From: Brachycybe producta
Taxonomy: Eukaryota; Arthropoda; Diplopoda; Playtdesmida; Andrognathidae
Direction of reading: 5' to 3'
DNA: 64,000 nt
Assembly: GCA_036925085.1 (NCBI GenBank)
Contig: JAUPFP010000007.1
Location: forward strand, 6,777,728 to 6,841,727
The notes under the pieces: generated by a model
What the model was told of the DNA's origin: nothing
What the model saw: the letters and a program-made list of their open reading frames with translations, nothing else
Databases searched by the model: none
Made by a program: the position numbers and the translations under genes
Shown: in pieces, positions 12,054 to 24,352 of the stretch
How the letters are laid out: each line of letters starts with the position of its first letter
Numbering within the stretch: the stretch's first letter is position 1

Positions 12054-12373
12054 CTAGTGGGGTAACCCGTCATAAATGACGGAAGCGAAATTCACACGCA
12101 ATTGTGCGCATGCGCGTTTTTTTCCTTTTTTTTACTCCTTTCATTTCAATTTCAGTCACCCCTCCCACTTTTTCCCCCTCCACGTTTCTCTCTCCCCCTT
12201 CTACACTTTCCAACCTTTTCCCCTCTCCAATTTAATATCATGGGGTTCTTGAATGGGAAGGGTGCAACATATAGTTGACCTTGAGAAAAAAGCGGTTCAT
12301 TTATTCATTTAAATTTATATAAATTCCGACGTGTTTCAAGGTTTGTACCGCGTTATCACAGACAGACACACGC

Positions 12374-12415
<42 letters not shown>

Positions 12416-12420
12416 CTGGC
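12054..12420 (-). mobile_element. Non-autonomous Helitron, copy H1
   Basis: Read on the minus strand, the 3' end is a perfect stem (CCCGTCAT/ATGACGGG, variant bases in this copy), then TTACCCCACTAG, followed by T. That is the Helitron 3' hairpin-CTRR-T signature. The body holds a GCGCATGCGC palindrome, a CT-rich tract and a CA microsatellite. The 5' end is near the CAGACCTGG at 12411-12419. There is no Rep/helicase, so the element is non-autonomous. Confidence 0.85.
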
Positions 12421-12428
12421 TTAATAAA

Positions 12429-12626
12429 ATATATATGTGGTAGTGAGATTTGCAGCCGCATCATGGCTCCGCCCTTGTCATCACGACTGGTAACTTCTAA
12501 TTGGCTGGTTATAAAGTCTGACATCATAACCAGCCAATTAGAAGTTACCAGTCGTCATGACATGGGCGGAGCCATGACGCGGCTGCAAATTTCACTGTGC
12601 TGCAAATCTCACTACCACATATATAT
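12429..12626. mobile_element. Palindromic (foldback) MITE
   Basis: The left half (ATATATGTGGTAGTGAGATT...) is mirrored in the right half (...AATCTCACTACCACATATAT). Internal arms such as GGTTATAAAGTCTGACATCATAACC allow the element to fold on itself almost completely. It abuts Helitron H1. Confidence 0.85.
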
Positions 12627-12941
12627 AATATACTATATGGTGGAGCATAGATTTTGCTAATCAAACCACTGTGCGTTTTCTCAACGTTAGAACTTTAATT
12701 TCTCTAAAATCCTTGTGTATACTTTTAGAACCAACCTTCAATATAGCGATATTTCGATATTAAAAAAAATATCTTACTCGATATATCTAAAAATCGAATA
12801 AATCGAAATAACAAAAATTATCACAAAATGTTTGAACTGACTCTTTTTTTAATCAATAATCAGTATGAAAAAAATGCGGCTAAGTCTGACTTCCGCCGAA
12901 TTATATCAGAAGACCAAAAAAAATCATAAAAAATTGTTGGG

Positions 12942-13254
12942 TAATACTTTGTACACACATGAACTAAATGAATTCAAGTTAAATGTGTTCAGGTGAATTA
13001 TATGGAATCCAGTTAAGGACATAAATCCAAATAAAAATTGACTTTATTATTAATATTTTAAATTGAAATACTAAATCAATATTTTGTCAATAGTTTTTAT
13101 AATATATATTATGCTTAAGTATTAAGACAATATTTTGAGATTATTAACTGAATAATTTAAATTCGACGTATTGTCCATTTGCCCTTCACAGGGCTCTGAA
13201 GAACGTGTTTAATATTTAATTGCATTTGACTGTGTATGTGTGTCGAAGGTATTA
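12942..13254. mobile_element. TA-flanked MITE, copy 1
   Basis: The termini TAATACTTTGTACACAC and GTGTGTCGAAGGTATTA are inverted, and TA is found at both ends. The same element occurs at 60196-60458, sharing GTTAAGGACAT and AATAAAAATTGACTTTATTA. A hAT element has inserted one base beyond its right end. Confidence 0.85.
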
Positions 13255-13255
13255 G

Positions 13256-13724
13256 CAGGCCCGGACTGGGCTTCTAAACTGCTACCAGGAAAAACCTGGG
13301 GGGGGGGGGGGGCGCCGGCATAAACATTTGTAAAACATACATGTCACTGCTGTGTAGGGTGATATAGGGTATCTACCGTATCTTAAATTAGGGTAGCGAT
13401 GTATTATATGGGACAACGTTTCTGAGTTGGTGTATCAAAAAGAGCGTATTTGCCCACTGCATTTGAGGATTAGAATATTAAAATCCAAAATTTCATTGAA
13501 AATAATTGCAAATTTGTTGTTTTTGCCTGAAATTTACAATTAGGGGTGCTCATTTTAATATTTGGAAAACATTTGTTCTGCCAAAATCATTTATTACCTA
13601 TTCCAAGTAATTGTCGTGCCATGAGTTGCAAAATTTAAAAAAATTCAATCGCTTGTACATGTATTTTGATGGGGGGGGGGCCACCGGGAAATTCCCCATT
13701 TCCCTGTGGCCCAGTCCAGGCCTG
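13256..13724. mobile_element. hAT-like MITE with perfect 8-bp target duplication
   Basis: The termini CAGGCCCGGACTGGGC and GCCCAGTCCAGGCCTG are inverted. The octamer GGTATTAG occurs exactly on both sides (13248-13255 and 13725-13732). There is no transposase ORF. It carries 15-bp and 10-bp poly-G runs (13298-13312, 13671-13680). The TIR and 8-bp TSD fit the hAT superfamily. Confidence 0.93.
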
Positions 13725-13783
13725 GGTATTAGGGTCTGTAAATTCAAGGTGCAAAATTAAGTGAAATAGAAAGTCAAAGAAAA

Positions 13784-14024
13784 TACAGTAGAGTGTCGAT
13801 TATCGAAAACGTCAGTTATCACAACCATCGATTACCGGAATCTATTTATTTTTTTACTTATTCTTATGAAAATACTACTTATGGGAAATAAAATTTCTTT
13901 ACAATCGGTTTTTTCTTACTTTTCTCCACTTTTATTAATGGGAGTTCGATTATATGAACTTTTGATTATCGGCTCTTCTCTATGCATATCCAACATTAGT
14001 TCCGATAATCGACGTTCTACTGTA
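13784..14024. mobile_element. pogo/Tigger-like MITE
   Basis: The termini TACAGTAGAGTGTCGATTAT and CGATAATCGACGTTCTACTGTA are inverted, with TA at the ends. The sequence resembles pogo/Tigger TIRs (CAGTAGA-CTCGATTATC type). No transposase is present. Confidence 0.8.
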
Positions 14025-14739
14025 ATCTACATTTTTTTTAGAAATAAACAATATAGTGAAATTTTTTTTGAATAATATTAACGATGATGATGATAATAAA
14101 GAAATCAACTCTAAAATATTTAATTTATGATCTAACATGTACATATGTTAATTAATTTCTTTGTTTGTTTTTCAATAATGTTTTTCATATAAATTATTAT
14201 TATTATAGAAAAATGTAAACATGTTGTTTCTATAAATAAATATTTGGAAAAGAAGAAAAGAGGAATATAAAAAAAAGCTTTTTCTCTTTTGTTGAAAAAT
14301 TATTTTTGTGACGCAAACATGAGAAAATATTGATTCTTCTTGACATCATGTTTAGAAAAAAGAAGACTAGAAAGAAAGAAAAAAAAAAGACTAGAAATAA
14401 ATAAATCTCCGTCAAACAACAAACGATGCATGCAATCCAACCCCCCATTATTGAATGACGAGGACATTGGAAGGTGGGGAGAGGGTGACAGGAGACGCCG
14501 CCATCTTGTCACGATTATCTTCAGATAATCACACAACTTGAATGACAACAAGAAAAAAATCGAAGACATCTTTTAGAAAACGAATTTCAGCCTCACTTAA
14601 CCACCATTTTCAAAGAAATACTACAACAGATTCTAAACTTTTATTTATGTATTTGAACTTCAAAAGATACACACACACACTCCTTTTTATTTGATACCAA
14701 AAATAGCTTAAGATTTCCTAGAAATTCACTGTTTAGATT

Positions 14740-14955
14740 TTTATTCTGTCTTTCATGAGCTTAAATTAAGAGAAACTGTGAAGTGTTTATAGAAACTAGA
14801 AGGGTAGTTCAATCACTTAAGGGTATTTCTCCTAATTATATTATATAGACAACATTGTCTGCTAAGTTCTAAAATATTTTCAATATTTGTTTAATTTTGC
14901 ACCTTTATGTTACCCAGTGAAGTCTGCAAGACAAGAATGTCTTCATTTCCTGTGT
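14740..14955. mobile_element. Partial M2 MITE
   Basis: It contains GAAACTAGAAGGGTAGTTCA and CACTTAAGGGTATTT of the M2 family. The right half is degraded. Confidence 0.7.
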
Positions 14956-15583
14956 TAGTGATGTTCCGATAGCGATATGAATATGAATACTATCGTGATA
15001 GTCAACTACTCGATAGTCAAACTATCGAGTGGTTTAGAAATCGATAGTTCTATCGATAGTTTAAAAAAAATCAACACACTGTCTCACTGTGACTCTCACA
15101 TAAACAATAATGTATCTGAAATAGTGGTTGCTAGATGGCGCCATAATTATTTCAATTTGTCATTTGTACATATGCACTGTGTACACATTGTGCACCTTGT
15201 GAACCATGTACGCCGTGTTCAACGTGTACCTTGTGCACCTGTGTGCACTCTTAAACTGTGTTGTATAATTTTGTATTGTAACATTAGTGAGTATTGGTGT
15301 AATGGCTTGTATTTTTTTCATCTTTTTCTCATTTTGCATTTTTGACCTTTTTTACATTTTTTTATTTTGTGCTATTTCCACGTTTTTTCCATGGTTTAGT
15401 TTCATAAGAATTAAAGTTAAGAATTTATTGGCTAACAGGTTTTTAATGTAGCTTTTAATTTGCAACCTTGAAAAAAGTTGAAAACTATCGATAGTGAAGT
15501 GACTATTGATACTATCCATCGGTCCTGTAAAATACTATCGATAGTGCTATCGATAGTTTATTTTTGACTATCGCACGTCACTA
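14956..15583. mobile_element. hAT-like element with perfect 8-bp target duplication
   Basis: The termini TAGTGATGTTCCGATAG and CTATCGCACGTCACTA are inverted. The octamer TCCTGTGT lies exactly on both sides (14948-14955 and 15584-15591). The subterminal regions hold several ACTATCGATAGT palindromes. An inner block (about 15160-15250) is an imperfect short-period repeat around GTGCACCTTGTG. No transposase is recognised; the 122-codon open frame at 14977-15345 is not similar to one. Confidence 0.92.
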
Positions 15584-16027
15584 TCCTGTGTGCAAAACAC
15601 AATTCATAAGTTAAGTCACTTCAAGACTAGACATGACCGAGGCGTTTCTATAGATCTGCTCATGACAATGTAACTTTTGAAAATTCATTACAAGTGAACC
15701 GGAAGAGCGATAATAAAAATATTGAGAGACAAACATTCTGAACCAAGTCAACAAGACAACACTGTCTTCAGAGTGGTTGAGATTTTCGTTATACAACTAT
15801 GACAATGTGAAACTTCAGTAATCGGCGGCATCTCTATTAAGACTATTAGTAATGATCTCTTTTAAAAGTTGACTATTAAAATCAACTTTTAAATAAAACA
15901 AATTAAAATTTAATAAATTATTAAATTCATTTTTGAAAATAAAAATTATGTGAGTCAGATCCAACATAATATGAAGGAACACACGTACACACATGAACGT
16001 GTTGCATCTTTATTATTATTATTATTA

Positions 16028-16372
16028 CTAGTGGGGTAACCCGTCATAAATGACGGGAGCAAAATTCACAGGCAATTGTGCGCATGCGCGTCGTTTTTTC
16101 CTTTTTTTTACTCCTTTCATTTCAATTTCAAGTCACCCCCTCCCACTTTTCTCTCTCTCTCCCCCTTCTACACTTTTCAACCTTTTCCCCTCAACCCCTC
16201 CCACTTTTCTCTCTCTTCCCCCCCCTTCTACACTTTTCAAAGGAAGAGTTCAACATATAGTTGACCTTGAGAAAAAAAAACGGTTCATTTATTCAAATTT
16301 AAATAAATTCCGACGTGCTTCAATGGTTTTGTTACTCCACACACACACACACATACATACACAGACCTGGGA
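16028..16372 (-). mobile_element. Non-autonomous Helitron, copy H2
   Basis: On the minus strand it runs from A|TCCCAGGTCTG at the 5' end to the CCCGTCATTTATGACGGG hairpin, TTACCCCACTAG and then T. This is the best-preserved copy. It carries duplicated CT-rich segments and a CA microsatellite. Confidence 0.9.
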
Positions 16373-17500
16373 TATTATTATATATATATAATAATAATAT
16401 AATATAATATTATTATGTTGCTGTATTATCTGTGTATGGTGTTAACGGATATTTAATTAAAAACTAGAATGTTTATCACTCAACGGGATCCCTCCTACAA
16501 ACACAAACACTTGAAACAACGTCAAAAAATATATATGCAATATGCATCATGTATCACAGAGCTAGATAGAGGGAGAGAGAGAGAGAGAAACCAATTAAAT
16601 CTCAGGTTTAAAGAGAGTGTGAGAGTGGTGTGAGACTATTGAATGAATGCACATTTTATAAGAGTGTTAAACACAACAAACTTCAAGTACTTAAAGACAT
16701 CTTTTAAATGTTTAAAATTGACTCTTCATTATAAGATATGAAAACAATAAGAGTTCCTTAATGTGATTCTACTCATAATAAGATAGATAGATAGAGTGAG
16801 GAAAGAAAACGCAACAAAAAAATATTACTCAAAATAGCAAGAAAGTTACTTAGTAACAACTGAACGTGATGATATAAATCAATGAAAATAAGATAGAAAG
16901 AGAGAAGAAAATAACACATTTTCTGATACAGAAAGTTATGACGTCTAATAATAATAACCTTGTTGTAAATGCAGCTCACACATACATTCAAAGACATCAA
17001 CCACACCTTCATATCCTCATCTTTTTTCCATTTTTATCATCAAGAAAATATTTATTTCAGTGTGTGTTTGTTTTGATTGACGTATGGAGATATATTATAC
17101 AACCCGCCCCCCCCCCCTCCTCCTCCTCCCCTTATTTCGTATTCCCTATTTATTACATTACACCACCACCCCCTCTCCATCTGAGATAATCTTAAACATG
17201 TTTCTGTTCAACAGAGATACAGGATTCCACACACACTGAAAAGAGAGAGAAAATTTTATTTCAGTTTGTGTTGACAAGAAAAGAACGAAAAAAAAAAAAT
17301 AGAAACGACAAAAAAACATTGCTAAAAAAATACATAAACGTAATACTTCCAAAAACACAAACTACTCAATAACCGTTTTTCAATTATCATTTGCAATAAT
17401 AATAATAATAAATATATTTCAAAAAGAGAAGTAAAAAAAAAAATAGTTGTCAGTATCTATGGCTAAGATCCTACATCCTAGATCCGTTGCTTGACCGAAA
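16373..17500. other. Gene-free stretch with microsatellites
   Basis: AT, GA and C-run simple repeats (including an 11-bp C run at 17107-17117). No supportable exon. Confidence 0.55.
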
Positions 17501-17876
17501 GCCTCGTTTTCACAGCGATAGTTCTATCGTGAGAGTAACTGTCATGAAAGTTGCGATAGTTCACTCACGATAGCAACTGTCTACATGTGTTGAAGTAAAG
17601 TGATAGTTCTGTCACATGTGACAGTATGACATCTACTTCACAGATATCATTGAGTCAACAACAGTGTTTGTTGCTTCTCCCTCCAGAAGGCAAATTTCCC
17701 TAGAAAGTAAACATTTTCCCCCACAAGCGGTCAACTCAACAACTATTATATAGTTACTATCACTGTCTCAATAGTACTATCAACTTCCAGTCAAACGAGA
17801 TAGTGTGATAGTACTTTCGCAACAGTGTGATAGACGATGACAGCTGTCATGATAGCAACTATCGTGAAAACGAGGC
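17501..17876. mobile_element. TTAA-type element C, copy 2
   Basis: The termini GCCTCGTTTTCAC and GTGAAAACGAGGC match the copy at 6923-7301. TTAA is present on the right (17877-17880) but GAAA stands on the left, so one flank has mutated. Confidence 0.85.
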
Positions 17877-17995
17877 TTAAAGCTCTTTTTTTATAGTAAT
17901 TATTCCATTCATTTCCACTTTTTTACTCGCTTTTTTATTTAGCTTCATAACTTGTTTGTTCATCCATCACCTTCTGAAATAATTGCAAAAAATTC

Positions 17996-18070
17996 CGGCA
18001 GCACGGGGCTTGAACTCATGACCAACACTTACCATGGGCTTGAGAACCTGAGATGCTAACCACTACACCA
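17996..18070 (-). pseudogene. tRNA-like sequence (tRNA pseudogene or SINE head)
   Basis: The minus strand contains TGTAGTGGTTAGCATCTC, a good polymerase III A-box match. About 35 nt later comes GAGTTCAAGCCCC, resembling a B box (GGTTCRANTCC). The T stem does not pair properly and no clean cloverleaf forms. A degenerate tRNA or tRNA-derived SINE head is more likely than a working tRNA. Confidence 0.55.
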
Positions 18071-18302
18071 AAAACACAAGAGGGGACTAAATCCTGTTTT
18101 TCCTTACTTTTTAGAACTTTTTTTTATAAACGCAAGTATCACAAAAAAAACCATGTTTTTTGTTTAATTTTCTTGTTTCTTTTAAAAATACAAATGTGTT
18201 AACTGATAAACCATATATCATGAAATTTTACATCAAACTTTTCGTGAAAATAATTTTCAATTAGCCTTAAAAAGTTTAATTTCAAATGGTGTTTAGCCTA
18301 TT

Positions 18303-18333
<31 letters not shown>

Positions 18334-18349
18334 ACAGTTTATTACGAAA

Positions 18350-18492
18350 ATTAGAGACCTACACTGAGTAAAAATTTGAAGCCCAGCACAGCTCATTAGA
18401 CCCACCAGGCCCATGGGCTTTTAACATAACTATGCCGATCCAAGCCCAGCCCAAAAGCCCACCATCCCATGGGCTTTGTGCAGGTCTCTAAT
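18350..18492. mobile_element. Small TIR element with ATTAGAGACCTACA ends
   Basis: The left end ATTAGAGACCTACAC is mirrored by GTGCAGGTCTCTAAT on the right. The inside repeats GCCCATGGGCTT in both orientations. A lone related end (CCCATGGGCCTTTATGTAGG) lies near 18715. Confidence 0.75.
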
Positions 18493-20978
18493 TTCCACAC
18501 TAAATGGTTCACAAGTTCACATGCTTATCAAGAAAAGAAAATGTCCCCCCCCCCCCATTAACTGCTCTAATATGTTTATTTTATTAATTGGTCAGTGAGG
18601 AATTTGTTATACTTTTATTAATGTGTGAAATAATATGTGGCTCAGTTGTATACATTTGTAAAGAACCCCAATGAGAGAAATGACGAAACGCCTTCCAAAC
18701 CCATGATGCCCACGAAGCCCATGGGCCTTTATGTAGGTCTCTAACGAAAACACAAAATATATTTTCAGTCCGGTAGTTTCTTAGAATATCATAATAATTC
18801 TTTTAACACATACAAAAAAAATACTCCGGCCCTTTACATTTCGTGTTAAACATTTTCCACCATTACTCTTCTAGTATATAAATAAAAAAGACTTTATATT
18901 TCTTCTTAAAGTTGTTTTTGAGTTAAAGGTTACATCCATTATGTAAATGTTTGTTCTGCGAAACTTTCTGAACTGTGGTTAGCAAATTTACTTGCGAAAC
19001 ACGATCAGAAAAAAATTGACTTTCCCCCCCCCCCCCATTCATTCAATTTTAGCTTTTTGCATCAGTAGGTCATCATCTATGAGACCCCTCCCACCCACTC
19101 ACCCACCTCAGTAAAAAGCCCTACTAAATCTACTTAGTACCCTCGTAATACATCTCCCTTTTTGGCCAACGAGAAAGGCTTTCATAATAATTGAATTCAA
19201 TGCAAATGTTTTCTATATATAATATTTCCTTCACACATAATATGTAATGGACAGTACAGTATAATAATGCAAAAAGCAAAATCAGAAATTCCATTTTTCT
19301 CTATTTCCAAAGTTATTACTTAACTTCTTAAAAAAGCCTGGTCAACGAACTTAAGCTTAACTAAGCTTCTAAATGTATTTATTATCCCCCGTTTTCTCTC
19401 TTTCTCTCTATTTCTCTTGCTCGTGTATGTTTTTCTTATTATTTTGCCAAATTTGCTCCGTCATTTATTAAATTTCACCGCATCATAAAAAGGGATTTAA
19501 AGGCAAAAATATTTATCTTTTGGCAAAAAGGGGTAAAAGTGTGGCGGCATACATCTTCAAAATGGATCTTCTAAAAACTCCAAGAAGACCAAAAGTATAG
19601 AAAGAACCCCCCCCCCCAAAAAAAAAGATAATATGAAAGGTTTTTAAAAGGCCTTCATTAAAAGGTTGAAAAATGCATTTCGTCGTATAAGAAGAAGATA
19701 CGCCTTTGAAGCCAAATATAATTAATAACTCTTCATACACATACTACATACAGAAAGAGCGAGACATTCCCCACCACGTTCAGCCACACATTTTTTTCTC
19801 TCCCCTTCTTCCCCTATGTCTTTTTTTTCCCCTTCAAACAGCAGCTCACGAAAGTAGGCAATCATGCATAACAGCTGTAAATGTGTTGTTCTATGAGATT
19901 GCTTAGAAGCCAAGAGGAGTAAGTGACGAAAGTATTGTTTCTGAGTTTAATTTGATTTCAAAGAGACTTTCATAGATGAGGCGCGCATTTCCAAAACGTT
20001 GCAAATGCCCCATAAGGATGAAATACGTTTTCAATCGAAAATGGGTTGTAAACACCACGTGCGCTTTTTGCAGCGAAATTTGCTTGTCATGAAAGTGCTG
20101 TTCCTAGCGGTAAAAAAAAACCGAAGTAGAATTGTTGTGCAAGTTATAATATTGTAACAGCCAATAGTAATTCCAGTGGCACCATGGGCAGTCACTTAGG
20201 GACTATGAGCTTGTAAATGCTAACAATGTTAATATAGTGACAACTATGTCAGCATATGTTGCGATGTCGGCATTTACATCGTTTTCTAACTGAAGTGAAG
20301 TTTATATTTTTTTTAAAAAAATATTCTAATACTGATAAATAATTTTTAATATATTCTCTTCATTTCTCAGCTTCCTGTAAATCGTATTGACTATATTTAA
20401 TGCCTTTGATGTAATTGGTTTAGTAGAAAATTTGTTTTGTTTTTCTAACTACTGCAAAATGTAAATTTTGGCATCTACAACGTTTTTCAATGCTTCAAAT
20501 CTGAATGTTATAGTTGTACGTTATGAGCAGCTATAAAGCAACAATGAGCAGCTTTTTTCTCATTTATTTCTCTTCTTGTCCATGAAATTCTTTATCGTTT
20601 CATTATATCCATTCTTTTATAAAAAAATGTCACTTATCCTTCTTATAGCTTCTAACCTACCTCAAAATGTTAACTAACGAAACTTTTTCTTTTTTTTTCT
20701 TTAACAACAACTTTGTTAAAGTAACTAAGAAACACTGCAAACCTCCATGTTTAGAATAAGATAGTTATTATCTGTATGTGTGTTGTTGTGTGAGACATAA
20801 ACTATAAATACATAAGCCACACACAAAACACATTCATGACATTACAAAAAGAGGGAGAGAGAGACTGGTTAGAGAATCATGCGACCAATTAACCAGTGAG
20901 ATATCAAATAAGAAGCAGCAGGACCTAATATTAAAAAAGAGGTTTGGAAAATGGTCCAATTGCAGCATTATTGTTGAA

Positions 20979-21014
<36 letters not shown>

Positions 21015-23081
21015 GACCAAGTGCATCCATACACTTAAGGGAGGGCAAAAAGAGAGAGAGGACACACACATTAGTATCAATTGAAGGAAGAAGGAGGGAG
21101 GAAGATATTGAGAAAGAAGCAAATGAAAAGCAACACACAAAGTGTCCATTCTCCCTCCAAATTCCCTCGGTTATTCGCCTGAATGAGTAGTAATGGGCCA
21201 AGTCGTCTTTTATGAGATCCATAAACGAAACTGCGATGGCCCAATGGGTATTAAAAGTACCTAAGAATGAATGCATTATTGTCATGTGTTTTAAGGTTTT
21301 TTTTTTCGAGGGAGAGAGGGAGCCATTTTCTTACTGTTGTTGTAATACAAAACAATCATTCATTTGATTGAAGGAGGAATAATTGGAATTTAAGAACAAT
21401 GTCCTTTTTTTTACATTGTTAATAAAGAATGAATGACTTTTTTTTTTCTTGAAAATTTCATTGTAAAACCAAAAAAATGGAAACTTAAGAGAGAAAGAAG
21501 AAAAAACAAAAGCCAATTCTTCTGACAGCACAATATTGATTTTATCCATTTAGAAAACAAAAAAAAAACCGAGCTCAAGAATAAAATGAAATAAAAACCT
21601 TCTCCAAAACACACAGAGACAAAGAGAAAAAAATTCTTAACTTTGAAACAAATGAAAAAAAAAAAAAAGTTAAGAAAAATGCAAAAAAAGAATTTTCGTG
21701 TTTTTTATACAAAATAATAAAAAATTGTTTTGTTTGTTTCTGAATTAAACCCTAATTTAATTTCTATTTAATCCATCATTAGCAATAAATAACTGACTAA
21801 TAACTCACAGTTTTCATTCAAAAACAACAAAAAAGAGTCATTGATTTATTAAATGTAATTCAAAAGAGGGCAGATTGTAATACAGAGTGAGTCAAAATCA
21901 CTTCTAACTTTTACCCTGTATGAATTCCATACACAAAAATCAAATTTGTAAAGGTTTTCTTGTACAACTCTGTATAACCAAATGTTACCTAATATAGACA
22001 CACCCAAATACTCAACTACCACCACCACCACCACCACCCTAGGTGGCTCCCATCCCTCCCCTCCAAAAATCAAAAAAGAAAACTAAACGAGTTTATCAAG
22101 TCAATATATAATAAAAACGTGTCCTTGTTCAACTTCCAAATAAATAATGGTTTCCTTCTTTTCTTACATAAAGAGTGGCGCGGATAAAACGCCCACTGTT
22201 ATCTATTTAGTGCAAAGGGCGATTCAAAAGTGGGCGTGGTTCAGATGTTTCTATTGATGCTCATATGACAATACAACTTTCAAAATTCGTTGCACGTGAG
22301 CTAGAAGTGTGGGGGGGGGGAGGAAATGGAAATGTTGGGTGCAATACATTCTCAGTGAAGATTGTCTTCATTTCTTGTGTGAAAAGTGCGATTCAAAAGT
22401 TATAAAAATTCCATAGTGGGCCTGTTTGAGGTGTTCCTATGTAACTTCAAAAATTCATTGCATGTGAAATGATAAAGATTTTAAAAAGTAGGCCCTAATT
22501 CAACTACTTCGAGAAAAATGAATACTGTAATTATAATTATTTTCATTTTTTTAAAGCTATTAATTGTAAATATTCTTTACTGATGTAATTAGACACTTAG
22601 TTCATTAGTTTTAAAAGTAATTTGTCCCAACACTGGTTTACATGTAATTCTTCACTCTGTATGTGAACAGTTGCATTATTTCTTCAAAAAAATAACTTTT
22701 TTTAAAAAAGTGTTACATACATTTATAAGTTATAACTTAATTTTGTAGCGCAGTTTCAAACGTTTAACCAAATTTCGTATACATGTATGCCACTATATTC
22801 ATTTTTAAATGTTTTTATCTTGTAGGCCTACATTAAGTAAACAACCTGCTTCGTTAATTCGTTTTCGGCGGTTTCTGAGTTAAGTTGAATACCATTAAGT
22901 CCCGTGTATTTTTATTGCGATAACAGAGCCAATTGAAACGTAGCGTTGAGTAAGTACCGCAACTGCGTATCTACGTAACCGCCTAAGTCGGGGGACTTTT
23001 TTTTGTATTTAAGATATTCATCTTATAGCACATGCAGCCGTTTTACCTGCGCCATATTTTTTTCTCTTCTCCTTAGTCCCC
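18493..23081. other. Gene-free stretch: microsatellites and diverged repeats
   Basis: It holds C runs at 18545-18556, 19024-19036 and 19607-19617, an AG run near 20980-21010, a CCA run near 22015-22038 and a G run at 22311-22320. Two diverged copies of a GATTCAAAAGT-headed repeat lie near 22210 and 22390. The many open frames are low-complexity, for example serine/leucine-rich across the AG run. Confidence 0.5.
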
Positions 23082-23979
23082 TAGAGGTGGCAATGAGTAA
23101 AACCGAACCGTTTCTTCTCGGTTCGGAAACGGTTTAATCGGTTCGCAATTATTTTTTGGAAACCGGTTCTGATCAGTTCGTGGACTTTGATGAACAAGTT
23201 TCTAATATGCATTAGCAGATTTGCGCAGCACATTAGTTAGAGGTGGTAAAAGGTAAAGAACCGAAACGAATCTACTCGGTTCGGAATCAGTTCTTATCAG
23301 TTCGACCTATTTTTGCGAACCGGTTCTATCAGTTTCAGTAATTGGCAAAACGGTTCTACCAGTATCGAACCGTTGACATTTCTATAATAGCCCCCAAACG
23401 TGATATGCGCGCGTATATTGACTAATATTAAGTGTCAACTGAAGACTTGAAGAAACATTACAAAAACATACAAAGGGAATTTTTTTCTAAAAAAAACAAA
23501 GGCCCTTTCAATTTGAAACTTAAATATTGGCATAAATTAAATAAAAAGTATAGAAAACGTCTACATTTGTAAGACACAAAGAAAAAATAATTTCAAATTA
23601 AAAACACAGAAATTAGAGAAAATTAAGACATACATATGAATAATATAATAAATAACATACTAGAAAAACACACAGCTGTAACGACAAAAAGGGGGAGGGG
23701 GAAGGAGTTGAGAATTGTCAATTTGTTCGATTCTAAAAAAACGACATTACGACAATAAGATCGTCGTATTTTGACTTTCGCTCTTACATTTACGATAGAC
23801 AAATTCAATTAAAAGAAGATAAAAGAAAAAGACAGAACCGAAAGAAAAAAAATATCTACTTTCTCCTCTTCATCATTCTCATTTACAGCCGTATTGTTGA
23901 AAACTTTCAAATAATAATATAATTAATTTCTTACATTGTAAACACTCATTTAGAATTTAAATAGAGAAATGTACACACA

Positions 23980-24352
23980 GTTTTTAAAGTGTAAAACGCC
24001 ACCCTCGAAATCATGATTATTCTCTTTCAGGCACAAAATTAAGAGAAACTTAAATTTGTTTTAGAAACTAGAAGAGTAGCTCAATCAGTTAAGGGTATTT
24101 TTTCATGTTAATATCTTTCAAAATAAACATTTTATAGATAAAAATTAAAAATATCTACTAAGCGTCTTCTACTTAAAAGTTTGAGTCATTTTCGAACTTA
24201 AGCTTATTTTGAAAGCTAACAACATGAAGAAAATACCCATAACTAATTAAGCTGCCCTTCTAGTTTCTTTTAACACTTTCAAGTTTCTTTTCATTTTGCA
24301 CCTGAAAGACAGAATAATCAAAGTTCAAGAGGAGACGTTTACACTTTAAAAC
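23980..24352. mobile_element. M2 palindromic MITE, near full-length
   Basis: This is the most complete M2 copy. The outer arms GTGTAAAACG and CGTTTACACTTTAAAAC enclose GATTATTCTCTTTCAGG and CCTGAAAGACAGAATAATC. Inside these are GAAACTAGAAGAGTAGCTCA and its mirror GCTGCCCTTCTAGTTTC. The element could fold into one long hairpin. Confidence 0.85.

Noticed and set aside
12331..12660. 109-codon frame with a TH repeat
   Set aside because: Translation of the CA microsatellite in Helitron H1 plus a palindromic MITE.
17996..18070. Functional tRNA gene
   Set aside because: A and B boxes are recognisable but the T stem and acceptor stem do not pair.
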